Positions 1-11,868 of a stretch of 64,000 nt of DNA are shown in pieces (position 1 is the first letter of the stretch; every line of letters starts with the position of its first letter). The translations under genes were made by a program, and so were the position numbers. This DNA is from Cyclina sinensis (Eukaryota > Mollusca > Bivalvia > Venerida > Veneridae), in assembly GCA_012932295.1 (NCBI GenBank), contig JAAONU010000009.1:9217535-9281534 (forward strand). Direction: 5' to 3'. The notes under the pieces are model-generated. The model did not search any database and was not told the origin of the DNA. It saw nothing but the letters and a program-made list of their open reading frames with translations.

Positions 1-327
1 AACAAATAAAATATGATATTGTGTTATTTGTAGTGTGTTGAGTATCAACACGACGCACATGCTTCGGAACCCTTTATACATTTTGCATTTTGTCACAGCT
101 TTTAACTAATTGTCCTGCCTTACGACGATCAGTATGTAAGAATGAACATTAACAGCTGTGTTTTCAAACCGACCTCGTCTCTGAGTCGTTTTCTAGTTAT
201 ATAATAATAGCCGTAAGGTATGACATTAAGATAAATTTACGAGCATGTCTAGGGACCGAATTATTAGTACCTGTGATATTTTAAATATCACTATATAATA
301 TCAATTATGAATTTTTGTCATTTTAAG

Positions 328-444
328 GTTGATGTTAATTTCGATGGTGCCAAGTTAAACTTCGCCATCACATCTCAACTAGAAGGTTCGAGAAAAGTTG
401 ACACGTTCGTTACAATGTATGTTAAAGATGGCGAGCTAGTAACG
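328..444 (+). CDS. Putative internal exon, F5/8-type C (discoidin-like) domain fragment
   Basis: A 39-codon open exon lies between a plausible acceptor (pyrimidine-rich stretch ending in AAG at 327) and a good donor (GTAAGC at 445). It starts and ends in phase 0. The translation begins VDVNFDGAKLNFAIT and continues with LEGSRKVDTFVTMYVKDG. A hydrophobic strand, a Gly, and a D-x-F/W-V-T-x-Y-x-DG pattern recall the middle of F5/8-type C domains, which bind carbohydrate or phospholipid in secreted or membrane proteins. It joins in frame to the exon at 1827. The family call rests on remembered pattern only; the rest of the gene would lie left of the window. It could also be a decayed fragment. 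Confidence 0.42.
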
Positions 445-929
445 GTAAGCACAAAGTACAATGTCTGTGAAGATTTCTTCTGATTGTTGAATTGGGACTG
501 TGTGTTTTTTGTAACTCACGTTTAAATCTAGCGTGTTTGAGAAAAGGTGTTTGCTTAGTAGAAGTACAAAGTTTGGCTACCACTGACATATTTCGAATCA
601 TGTGTCTTCCTTTTTCATTTTTTTCGTCACGAGAACTGTTTGAAACACAGGTGCTCGGCGCGTTGATTGGTCAGTAAACTGCAGTATTTTTTCATCTAAA
701 ATAGGTTAAACTATCTATTATATGACTGTCATACAATTTTCTTCTCTTCCCAAAAAAATATATATATGGTACATATGAAACATAGGAACCGAAGTAAATA
801 ATGTAGGATTCAAGAATCTGTGTCCCCCGGGGTCAGTTCCCAAGGCAAAGGGTGGGCGTGGTTCGCCATGGTATCTGTAAATTAACTGAAATACTTCAGG
901 TGCGAAACCTTACTCCTGGTTTATATTCC
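445..929. other. Intron or intergenic sequence, nothing recognised
   Basis: This is the first part of the putative intron between the two left-edge exons. It has a short (TA)n tract near 757-766 but no conserved coding frame or recognisable repeat. Confidence 0.4.
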
Positions 930-1345
930 TGTAAAGTGTTACGACCCTGGGAGCTATAGTGTTGGCAGAGTGTGTGACACAAACTTTTTGGCAGCTTTTC
1001 TCACTAAATCAAGAGCCATAACTCTGTTCTCCCTGTAAGGAGGGAGACGAAAACCCTTTGCGCTCAATTTCATTTGCTGATCTATATCCCTGTGAAGTTT
1101 CACGATCGCAAGTCTAATAGTGTTTGCTGAGCGCACGACACAAACGTTTTTGACTAAATTAGGTGCCATAACCCCGCTTTCCCTGGATGGAGGGACACGA
1201 AAAACCCCAGTTGCGCAACTTCACTTGCTGATCTATATCTCTGTGAAGTTTAATGACCCTCGGCAGAGGCGCGCGACACAAACTTTCGGATAGACTGACA
1301 AGGGCAAATCTAAGTGCCCCGCTAGCGGGGGCACAAAAATATAAG
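930..1345. repeat. Dispersed repeat with about 165-bp internal units and a terminal hairpin
   Basis: The phrase for 'gctgatctatatccctgtgaag' and its flanks recurs at about 925, 1077 and 1232, with 'gccataac' and 'ggaggga' blocks between, so the unit is about 150-165 bp. The right side ends in a strong palindrome (GTGCCCC, GCTAGC, GGGGGCAC, 1314-1334). Internal monomers plus an end hairpin resemble the Helentron-like elements elsewhere in this window. The short open frame on the minus strand is a translation of the repeat. Confidence 0.55.
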
Positions 1346-1826
1346 TTAGCGAAAGTTTATCAAATTCTCAGGTGGTAACAGCAGTAGGCTAGGAACCTCT
1401 ATCATTGAGAAGTATAGTCTTAACAGCGCCAAATTCATAGGGACAAGCCTTTTTGCCGTGAACCAAACGAAAGAGTAACACGAGAATCTTGCTTAAATGC
1501 CAAATAACTAGAAAAAATATTCAGCATTCATTTAGATTTTAAAATATAATTATATTTCACGAACTGGATTATAAACTGAAGGCATCCAACATTGGGTTTG
1601 TGTACCAGTACCATGCGTTCCCTCATAGCCTTCATACATTGAACTTCGGTTCAACGTATCATCAAATGCAAATAATCAAATTGTTCGCGGAAAAGCCAGA
1701 AATCGAACCACTGGATTGTATTAGTTAAGCGCGTTACAGCTACAAGTATATCACATATCAGCTTCGTCCTGACAATTTCATCTCTTTATGCTTTTTTTAT
1801 TCAAGTATGCATTTGTCTAATTGCAG
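1346..1826. other. Unannotated intron sequence
   Basis: No repeat or coding signal was recognised apart from the pyrimidine tract and acceptor at the right end. Confidence 0.35.
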
Positions 1827-1901
1827 GATACCAGTCCACTGAAGAGTAATGGTGAGCCGGATACCAACACTGTGGGAAAAAGAATATACAAAAAGAAATA
1901 A
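1827..1901 (+). CDS. Putative terminal coding exon of the same left-edge gene
   Basis: An acceptor (TTTGTCTAATTGCAG, ending 1826) opens a phase-0 exon of 24 codons plus the TAA stop at 1899-1901. It reads DTSPLKSNGEPDTN and then TVGKRIYKKK. Joined to 328-444 it gives KDGELVT-DTSPLKSNGEPD, which resembles the segment of F5/8 C domains where a GN-D-NT motif precedes the last strands. A normal domain would continue for about 40 residues more, so the protein is truncated here, the true exon ends elsewhere, or this is a pseudogene. Possible poly(A) signals (AATAAA-like) lie at about 2097-2115. Confidence 0.4.
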   Translation, partial: DTSPLKSNGEPDTNTVGKRIYKKK

Positions 1902-2198
1902 CGACTACCGTAACTCAGAAGATTAAAAAATATAAATAATCAATTGAATCTTCATTTTGTCGGGGGTGGGGGAAAATGTGATCACCAGTTTATACGTTTT
2001 CACAAGTCAAAATAATTAAAACTGTTATTAAAATGTTGGTAGTGTTAGAAATTATAGGTTGTTAACACATGGTAAAACACAGTAATGTCATAGTAATAAT
2101 AAAAATTGAAAATAAAAATTGAAGAAGTGACCCATGCTTGACTTGTTGATGTTGGCATACCTTCCATGGCGATCTTCAGTCAGCAGATGTTACCTTTG

Positions 2199-2913
2199 TT
2201 TATAAACAATCAATGTCCAATCTTTTGTCGCATGACACTGCTGAACCATTGACCGTCATGTGGTTTATAAACAGTCAATGTCCAATCTTCTGTCGCATGA
2301 CACTGCTAAACCATTGACCATCATGTGGTTTATAAATAGTCAATGTCTAATCTTCTGTCGCATGACACTGCTGAACCATTGACCATCATGTGGTTTATAA
2401 ACAGTCAATGTCCAATCTTCTGTCGCATGACACTGCTAAACCATTGACCATCATGTGGTTTATAAATAGTCAATGTCCAATCTTCTGTCGCATGACACTG
2501 CTAAACCATTGACCATCATGTGGTTTATAAATAGTCAATGTCCAATCTTCTGTCGCATGACACTGCTGAACCATTGACCATCATGTGGTTTATAAACAGT
2601 CAATGTCCAATCTTCTGTCGCATGACACTGCTGAACCATTGACCATCATGTGGTTTATAAACAGTCCATGTCCAATCTTCTGTCGCATGACACTGCTAAA
2701 CCATTGACCATCATGTGGTTTATAAACAGTCAATGTCCAATCTTCTGTCGCATGACACTGCTAAACCATTGACCATCATGTGGTTTATAAACAGTCAATG
2801 TCCAATCTTCTGTCGCATGACACTGCTGAACCATTGACCATCATGTGGTTTATAAACAGTCAATGTCCAATCTTCTGTCGCATGACACTGCTAAACCATT
2901 GACCATCATGTGG
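2199..2913. repeat. 65-bp minisatellite, 11 copies
   Basis: Eleven near-identical 65-bp units run head to tail, each containing TTTATAAACAGTCAATG, TTCTGTCGCATGACACTGCT and CCATTGACCATCATGTGG. Variation is limited to a few positions (AACAGT or AATAGT, GCTGAA or GCTAAA), and the variants alternate in blocks, as expected from multi-unit duplication. The unit length is not a multiple of three and the array is not coding. Confidence 0.95.
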
Positions 2914-4779
2914 TTCTTGTCTTCGCTGATGATCACGTTTAAATTAAAGCAATGTGGGTTTTCTAATTTAAATCTGATCAGATGTTAACAAATGACAGGA
3001 GTTTTTAGAATTATGTAAGTTTTTAGTTAATATAACCACCTTTTGTGCAGTCCTCATTTCCAATGGAGCTGATTTTCTAAAATCTTCGAAGAGGAAAGAG
3101 CCATTCTTTGTTACGAGCTCAGATCTTTAACTGGTTGCAACCGTACATTGTATAATCTGACAGCCAAATTTGGCATTCACCGAAAGCACCAACTTTTCGG
3201 TTAACTAGATCCTGCATCCTGAAAGGCCTACGACTGTGTTTGGCACATTCGATTTAACATGCTACGGATAATTAAGGTTGTACAGTCGGTATTTGTTTTA
3301 AATACGAGAGAACTAGTTAAAGAGCTTGAACTGACTAATGCCAAACAATTGACAACGGTTATAACTAGCTAAGCCGGATTTGACATAAGAATAATATAAA
3401 GTTTATAAACGTATCCAGGTTGCATTTTCCCTGTGAGGAGTCCGTCGCCCAGGCGGGTTTAGAGTACAATGCAAGCATGCATTCATGATAATTTGTATAG
3501 GTGTATTTGTAAAGTTTATTTAAACCAAAGAGGTGCTTGATTTTTTTTCTACATATTAAATGGGTAGGGTGTCACCAGCATAAATGAAATAAAGAAGTTT
3601 TTTTTTTATTTGATTCATGTGTATAACTAAGAATATATGTTTAAATCGTTTTAAGTTCTGCAAACCAGTCACATTCGTTTTAACATTGCTGTCAATGCGT
3701 ATATCGACATCTCGCCGCACGGTTACAGAGGGTCACAATTTCGAATAAAAAGCCATGTAAATATATTTATCGCCGACATTTTACGATTCTCTAAACCATT
3801 GTCATATTGTTCTTTAATTCACTTGCCTTTTGTACCACTAACATGCATTTTGTGCATAAACAAAACACCATTCTGCCTTCTAGGATATACAGGACCTTGG
3901 TTTAAAGTCTCACCCGAAAGAGCGACACATGTAGATGCTCGGATTCCCCTATATCATATTCCCTCTCTCTCTCTGGGGTGGCTTAGTTGTAGAATGGACT
4001 GTACAACAACAAACAAACAAACAAAACTATAAATCTTGTGTTTTATAAATAACTAGATATTTTGTACCAGAAATAAAATTGTTTATCTCTTAGGAAGTAA
4101 TATTTCTTTTTCAAAAATATCCATGTCAAACTCATTGTTTTGGATTTATTTTGTGTCCAATTATTATAAAAGATTTGCGTTTTGTACATATGTATTGCTA
4201 CTGCTCTGAAAATTAATTATGTTGTTTTTATAAAACGTCTGTACTCCCATTAATGACGTATAATTTGAATAATGTTTTGATTCTAAAATGTGACAGAAGA
4301 TAGTCGTTCAACCAAAACGTACATCCATATTCTGTTTTCCCTAGTCAGCAAAATATATTAAAAGTGTTTCTCTGAAATAACCAGTCCATATCATTTGCTG
4401 ATACATAACAGTCTTTTTAGCTGTTTAGATTGTCCAGTGAAAAAAAATGTGATTACAAAACCCCTGCTATTTATTAGAAGCCACTATATTTGCCCTTGAA
4501 ATTACAAATAGACATGACTTCTAGCCCTTTTTTATGAAACATAACCCTTAGTATGCTTTTGTTTTTTTCAGCCACAGTCTATAAAATATTTCAGTTCATG
4601 GACCTCAGTACTTTTTAAACCAGAACGCTCGTTCAATGGACTTATAGTATACTCCCTATTATGTTACAAAAAGCCTTATGTTCACGGTTGTTCCTTAATT
4701 TGCCGCAGTTTACCTGATCAGGCCATACGAAAAATGAACAAAACATTACTATGGTTGCTGATTTGTGCCATGTCTTATG
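2914..4779. other. Intergenic stretch, no gene recognised
   Basis: AT-rich sequence with short homopolymers (for example poly-T at 3598-3608). The open frame at 3799-4032 has no recognisable domain and ends in an (ACAA)n tract, so I treat it as chance. Confidence 0.4.
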
Positions 4780-4978
4780 AGCGTGTTTTCGGGGTGAAAA
4801 TGCGAAAACACGAAAATATTTTTTTCGCGTGGCGGGGCAAAAATTGCAATTTTGGCGACCTTTCGCCCCGCCACATGAAAACACGCTGTACCTAAAGTAC
4901 CATGCGAAAACACGACAAATTATAAGTTTGTCTTGTTTTCGCGTGCCGACCTTTCGCCCCGCCACACGAAAACACGCT
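4780..4978. mobile_element. Palindromic MITE-like element, 199 bp
   Basis: The ends are a perfect 12-bp inverted repeat, AGCGTGTTTTCG and CGAAAACACGCT. Inside, the blocks CTTTCGCCCCGCCAC and CGAAAACACG or its complement are repeated in both orientations, so much of the element can fold on itself. It is GC-richer than its surroundings. It has no coding capacity; the minus-strand open frame across it is incidental. No clear target duplication is visible. Confidence 0.7.
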
Positions 4979-6217
4979 ACAATCTTTTTGGATTGAAGGT
5001 GTTGCTGTTACACGAATGATGTTTATTATGCCGCAGGTTTTCAAGTAAGCAACCAAAGACAAATGTCATCTTCATCCTCTCATTTTCAACAACAGATTCA
5101 TTCTAGCAGCAGTTAACATTTCATACAGATAACTTAATTGTTTGGGTCTATATTATAACATATGAATTCTGATCAGAGTAAAGGAAAATAATTCATTTTC
5201 ATATTCTTATTGTACAACGGTAAACAGACCTTCTCTATAGGCAATAGGCCTACACACGGCACGTATTCACTAGATATTTCAGTATTACCTTCCGGTTCAT
5301 TAAGGGTTAAGAAGAGAATATGATCTGCCGTTTTGGGCTACTCTTTATTTGCATACAACGGACGATACCAAAATATTCAAAACACAAAACAACCATCCGC
5401 TTTATGTGAATTTCCCGGTTGCATACTTTTGCATTCCAGTTTGCATTTGAATGTACAACCAACCATCAACCCCTTTTCTCCATACACTTTTCGGACTGAA
5501 TTCCGTTTGATCCAATCTCTGATCACTTTCCTGTTATTTTTTTATGTATATTTTTCATAATTCCATGTGTTTTGAAATATCCATCGCGGTTTGAAGGTAA
5601 ATATATTTAGGCATCTTTAGCAAATTAGACTACACGAATTGCTAGCCTAGCGCTGATTAGCGAAGAAAATTCCTTGCGTACTACTTATCAAAATTACAAA
5701 AACAGATATTGAATTTAAATATATTTTGTATTACTGTATAGTTTATGACCGTTTTTTTTATATCCTGTTAATGCTACAGTCTTTAAAAATGATTTCTTTT
5801 AGGCGAATTTCCAATCAAATCTGCACTGGACTAGAACTGGGCGTATTTAGTTGTAATTTAGAGAGTTAACTCATTAGATGAATCTTTCAGGAAATGTGCT
5901 CTTTTGATGTCAATAATGCTTCTCTTATGAACATTACATGCAGGAATCGGAGGGGTTAGGGGGAATAATGCCTGCCCCACCCTCCATAAATTTTCAATAA
6001 ATTGCTTTTTCTTATGAAAAATGATGAACAATGGAGGATATTTGAGTAATTTAGTACTCCAGACTGTTATGCTCTTCGAATCACCAAATCTCATAATGCC
6101 CCTTATCAGATTTTTTTTTCTACGGAACTTATAATGCCCCTTATCAGAAAATGCTTTCTACGGGACTTACATGCCGGTTTCATCAACGAGATATGAAAGT
6201 AGGTAAGCAATCAAAGT
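4979..6217. other. Intergenic stretch, no gene recognised
   Basis: Only a small local duplication is visible (ATAATGCCCCTTATCAGA, twice at about 6094-6148). Open frames here are short and domain-free. Confidence 0.4.
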
Positions 6218-7565
6218 TTACAGAGGAAGCCGCTGGAAAGCGAAGTCTGTAGTACAATTAGCAGCAGGCTGCCTATTAACAGTTGACAATTCGCGAATTT
6301 TGACAAACTGCCATATGGCTGCCAGTTGACAATTCCCTTTATGCTCAGAATTCTTTATTACCGAATAAGCATCTTGCTGCAAGTTGCAAGTTGCCAATTC
6401 ACTTGATTCGTAATTCTTGAAACATGGAATTGGCATATGGCAAACAATTGATAGTTAACGATTCACGAATTTTGACGAATTGGCATCTGGTTAACAGTTG
6501 CCAGTTGCCAATTCACTCAATGTTCAGAATTAATGATACTGGTCGAATTGGCATCTGCCTGCCAGTTGCCAGTTGACAATTCGCGATTTTTAACGAATTT
6601 GCACCTGGCTGCCAGTTGCCAATTCACTTAATACCAATAATTCATGATACTAGTCGAACTGGCATCTTTATAACAATTTACAGTGGAGGAATTGCGAATT
6701 TTGTCGAACTGGCATCGGGCTGCCAGTTGCCAGTTGCCAATTCACTCAATGTTCAGAATTCATAATGCTTGTCAAATTGGCATCAAGCTGCCAGTTGCCA
6801 ATTCACTCAATGTTTAGAATTCATTATGCTAATTGAATTGACATCTAGCTGCCAGTTGTCAGTTGCCAATTTGCGATCTTTGACGAATTGGCATCTGGCT
6901 GCCAGTTGCCAATTCGGTTAAATTAAATAATTCATGATAAATGTCATATTTGCATCCGGCTACCAATTGACAGTAGACGATTCGCAAATTTTGACGAACT
7001 GGCTTCTGGCTGCCAGTTGCCAATTCACACAATGTTCAAAATTCATAATGCTTGTCGGATTGGCATCTAACTTCCAGTCTACAATTCGCGATTTTTGACG
7101 AGTTGGCATATGGCTGCTAGTTGCCAGTTGCAAATTCGGTTCATAGCATTAATTCATGATTCTTGTCGAATTGGCATCTGGCTACCAATTAACAGTTGAC
7201 GATTCGCAAATTTTGACGAACTGGCATCTGACTGCCTGTTTGCAGTTGCCAATTCACTTAATGTTCATAATTCATGATATTTGTCGTATTGGCATCTGGC
7301 TGCCAGTTGCCAGTTGACAATTCGCGATCTTTAAAGAATTGGTATCTGGCTGCCATTTGCCAATTCACTTAATACCAATAATTCATGATACTTGTCGAAT
7401 TGGCAACTGGATACCAATTGACAGTTGAAGATTTGCAAATTTTGAGGAACTGGCAGCTAGTTGCGATTTCAAATAAATTTGAATTGGCAGCTGGACTATG
7501 AAGTTGACTGCCATGCAGTTGCCAGTTGCCAACTGAATTGGCAATTGGCAGCTAACTTCACGCAC
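6218..7565. repeat. Degenerate satellite built on 'gaattggcatctggctgcc'
   Basis: About twenty diverged units alternate between two related types of roughly 50 and 65 bp. Each contains GGCATCTGGCTGCCAGTTGCC followed by either CAATTCACTnAATGTTCA or GACAATTCGCGAATTTTGACG. The units are too diverged for a recent array. The right end (7480-7565) carries inverted copies of TTGCCAGTTGCC and GGCAATTGGCAG. Minus-strand open frames rich in QLPIR or LQLA are repeat translations. Confidence 0.85.
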
Positions 7566-9288
7566 ATGTTAAACTAGGCTTATTCTTTTTAGTTTTATAC
7601 TGGCCTCCTATGGCATGATGCAGACGGTATAGTATTAAATATCAATAACCCGAAGATATAGACGTATTAGTGTAAGATATTAGTAACCTGCTGATGTAGA
7701 CCGAATGGTATTTTAGGTCTTTGACTATTCGATATTGATAGCCGCTGAAATTTATATTGGCACAAAGTCAGTTTGAGATTAGTCTCTATTATCATAGAAT
7801 CAATAAGGATTAAGTCGGGTTTTTTCTTCACCAACCGACAAACTATTACATGTATGTGTTGTGATATCATTTAACGATGATTTGTGGTATCAAACATCTA
7901 TGAAAGAATTTAAATAAAAAAACGAATACATATAATGCCTTTTCAGAGTGGTGGCACATTCTAAACATTTATTTCTGTATTTACAAAATTAAATTTATTC
8001 CTTATTTTATATTCTAAGCGCCAGTAATTACACTGTCAATTCAAAGAAAATTATATGATACCAGCTAGTCCTCGTTCCGTTTCAGGTATGGACGGAATTT
8101 GACGGTAAAAGATGGGTTTTATCTAGATCGTGTTTTTCGTATGAGCGCTTTATAATGCAAATTCAAGCGCTGAGACGCACAAATGATCTTTGACACACAA
8201 GTGAAATATGGCAAAATGGTCCCCTTAAATGTTTATTTGGAATTATTTTACAAATATTTATACCCAAAGAGCTATAGGAATTTATAGATCGAAAGTATGG
8301 CAACTGAAAGCAGAAAAACTTATTCAAAAGTAGCCATGAGAGAAGGTACAGTATTTCGATTTTTTTGATGTCTCGGATACAGTTTTAGAAAAAATCAATA
8401 ACCAAAACAACAATGAAATGAGTCATAATGTTTTAAGTGAGCTTTGAACTATTAAGGTTTAAATTTAATTAGATATACAACACATTTCTCAGTGAATTAG
8501 TTATAAAGCTTTAACAAACCAACTCCTGGTTTGACATGTGTCATGACACAAATGTCTAGGCAAACTTATTTATCATGGTCTTAGGAAATGGAAATTTTGT
8601 GAATGGCAATATCTTAAGTCATTTGAATAACTCAAAAGATCAAAATGATGAAAGACTGATGCAATGATTTTCATCACTATGTTCACATGCTTACTATGTT
8701 CCTCTTTGAAGAAACAGGGGCATAGTGTAGAAAATGGCCTCGATCCCAATTTACTTAATTGAATATTTTTCTAATAAACTGTACACAGAACCAAATATGA
8801 AGCATGCTTTTATATATGAACTTGAATCTCTGACATTTACTTCATTTAAGTTGTAGTCAGTTGAGGACAACAAGGTTTCCCCCAGGCCATTATCGCTAGT
8901 CGCATGTGACAAGCCATAATTTCAGGACCAAATTTGCCCAACATGCCTTATCTCCCACAGCGACTTGTGTACCTAATTACAGCGTTATCTGTATGAAAAC
9001 CCCCTATTCCCAATACACAAGAGACAGCTAATCACTGCGATAATTGACAGCGTCAACAGCTTTGCAAGTTAACCAATCTGTAACAAGAACTGATGCCTAA
9101 CGTGGGTCGGCTCCGCCTACATGTTGGCGCCTTTTGATAATGACTGCGTGTGAAATTTTAATAGTAAGTTGTTGATTAGGAAACAAAAATGTATTATTTA
9201 AATAGGGAGCGACAAATGACAGATTGATGACGCCAAGATAAAAATCGGATCGGCGTTAATTTATTGTAATTGAATGATGCTTCCCCTA
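7566..9288. other. Intergenic stretch, no gene recognised
   Basis: AT-rich, no coding signal. The block at 8870-9060 is more GC-rich and may be an old repeat fragment, but no second copy was found in the window. Confidence 0.4.
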
Positions 9289-10094
9289 CAGTACGTGCCA
9301 GGAGAAACTCATGTTTTCCTGGAGGTCGTCGCGGACTACCCATCCTTCAAACGCGACCAAATCCGCTGCATTTCGAGGACGACCGCCGCGGACACGGTCA
9401 CCAAATATCACGGCGGACGTCCGCTAAATGGTTCCATGAACTTTTTCACTGGTAAGAATTGACGTATCGAGGCTCACAAAGTTCCTGATTACACGCATTT
9501 CGGTGAATTTTACGCTTTAAAATATCATTTAAATGTATAAAACTCTCATTCTGATGCATTTGTTTATGCTCGTATTTGTTAACGGAGGGACCGAAAGTAA
9601 TTGCTTCTCGGAACAGCTTACCCTATTTTCAGAAAATAAATTGACTGGTTTTCGATTTACACGTGTTAAAACTGCTTTCCTATATTTAAAGAAAACATAC
9701 AACATGTTAACCCTACTGCAACATCTGTATCATCTATGCGCTTGACAAAATTATTGATCGATTTTGCTATACAATAACGAGCATTTTCAAAGACGGAAGT
9801 ACACATAAACCTACACAGCAAATGTATGAGAAATTTTGGTTTTAATTTTACCAAATGTTACATAATTGGCAGACGTAAAATGCACAGTTTCATTACGGTC
9901 ATTTCATTAAATGTTCAGCTTATCCAGGTGAGTTATGACACTAATTAATTTCACGGTGGTCGTCAAATATCACCAAGATATCGCCGATGTCAAGACATCG
10001 ATGAAATCAGTTTTTTTCCTCGATGTCGCGGCAGATATTTTTTTCCGCATCCACGATATAAAGCGGAAAATGTGAGTTCCTCCTGGTGGTACTG
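9289..10094 (-). mobile_element. CAGTAC MITE copy A, complete, 806 bp
   Basis: The left end starts CAGTACGTGCCAGGAGAAAC and the right end is an imperfect inverted copy (GAGTTCCTCCTGGTGGTACTG). The element is flanked by TA on both sides (9287-9288, 10095-10096), as for Tc1/mariner-type integration. It aligns in reverse orientation along its whole length with the copy at 27740-28568. There is no transposase; the open frames on both strands near 9270 and 9970 arise from GC-rich terminal regions that look like exons but are repeated. Confidence 0.88.
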
Positions 10095-11083
10095 TATGTG
10101 AAGATGCTCGCAGAAAAGGTTCAATTGATGCAAATGTTTCTATTTTGCCCACGTAAAAAACATGCAGTTGGTGCAAAGTTTCTTTATTTAGCACCCACGA
10201 AGGAAGTATTCACAAGCTACATGAAAAAAGCATGTTTTGTCATCAAGTTTATAAAAGTGCAACTGCATGTTTCACACAAAATGGCCGAAATACTTTTTGG
10301 TACTTTTGTTTTAATTCTTTATTTATAAAAAAAGGTCAAGTAGATTTAAGAAAAGCTTAACAAATTGAAGGAAACCAATTTCAGCAAATATTTGCTTCAT
10401 TAAACATGAAGCAGCTAGTGAAAATATCGGATAAATTTTGATTGTCATATATTACCGCGACCCTGTTGTATTTTAATATTTATAGAAAACAGTGAAAAAG
10501 TTTCCTTTTCTCTCATACTTGAATATTTTTGCTGTCTGGGTAGACATGCTTTATACATCCCTGAGACTATACTCCTGTTCATTACCAAGGTTTTTAAAGA
10601 AGAAAGATAAATGTATTAAAGAATGAAGAGCAATTACATGTACATTTGTTGATTTATTTATTTAAGTGAGAATCAAAATTGATATATATATGTAATATAC
10701 ATATATACACCATTTTAAATTACATGTATATATCAGTGCATTGCAGCGGGGCGTGACAAAACAGATAAAATCAGTCTTTCCTGCAACGACCCTTCCTGAA
10801 ATCCTGGGGGAAACCCTGGACAAGTCCAAGTTGCAAACTGTATATTATTAATTAATATTATTAAAACCAAAAGCTAAAGCAGAGTTTCCCACTCCTTCTC
10901 AGAATCAGGGGTCAATGACCTCTCAGTAAAAAGGGTCCCACTTTTTACCGGAATCGACCATTTGTACCGGAATCTACCGGAATCGACTTTGCATTACTGG
11001 AATCGACCTATATTTCATACATAAGCCAATTTTTGTACATCATTATACATCATTGTTTATTAATATATAATATAATTAATGTA
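10095..11083. other. Intergenic stretch with a partial dispersed repeat
   Basis: A (TA)-rich microsatellite lies at 10680-10735. The segment 10930-11083 ('accggaatcgacc' motifs, then 'tatatttcatacat...ttattaatatataatata') is present in inverted orientation at about 13860-13975. No gene was seen. Confidence 0.5.
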
Positions 11084-11868
11084 CAGTACGCGTCAGGAGG
11101 AACTCACATTTTCCGCTTTTTTGCGCGGACGAGGAAAAAGAAATATCCGCCTCGACAAAACGAGGAAAAAGACGGACATCCTCGATGTCTTGACATCGCC
11201 AAATATCTTGGCGATATTTGACGACCACCGTAAAATTAATTAGTGTCATAACTCACCTGGATTAGCTGAACATTTAATGAAATTACCATAATCAAACTGT
11301 GCATTTTAAGTCTACCAATTATTTGTCATTTGGTAAAATTAAAACCAAATTTCAAATACATTTGCTGTGTAGGTTTATTGTGTACTTTCGTTGTTAAAAT
11401 TTTGTAAAGGCTTGTTATTATATAGCAAAATCAATCAATAATTTTTGCCAAGCGTATAGATGATACAGATGTCGTGGCAGGGTTTATGTTTTCTCTAAAT
11501 AGGAAAGCAGTTTTAATATGTCTCAATCAGAAACCAGTCAATTTTTTTTCAGAAAATATGGTCAGCTGTTTCGAGAAGCAATTGCTTTCAATTCTCATTC
11601 TTTGCGTTAACAAATTGGAGCATTCATAAACAAATGCATCAGAATGAATTTTATACATTTATTTGATATTTTTAAAGCATAAAATTTGTCGAAATGCATG
11701 TAATCAGGAACTGTGTGAGCCTCGATATCAGTAATTACCTGTGAAAAAGTTTGCAAAACCATTTAGCAGACGTCCGCAGCAATATTTGGTGACCATGTCC
11801 TAGCCTGGATCCTTGAAATGCGATGGATTTTGTTGCGTTTTACGGAATGGGTAGTCCACAATGACCTT
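11084..11868 (+). mobile_element. CAGTAC MITE copy B, 3' terminal repeat missing
   Basis: The left end CAGTACGCGTCAGGAGGAAC is preceded by TA. The body is collinear with copy C (27740-28568) up to 'gggtagtccacaatgacct', after which the terminal inverted repeat is replaced by unrelated sequence. It is inserted into the dispersed repeat described at 10930-11083. Confidence 0.82.

Noticed and set aside
2199..2913. Regular 65-bp units resembling a CRISPR array
   Set aside because: The whole unit is conserved with no variable spacers, and the DNA is eukaryotic. The same applies to the 55-bp, 50-bp and 22-bp arrays.
9270..9462. GC-rich open frames that look like a coding exon
   Set aside because: They lie at the end of a CAGTAC MITE present in three other copies; the codon-like pattern comes from repeated CGCGG and GTCCGC motifs.
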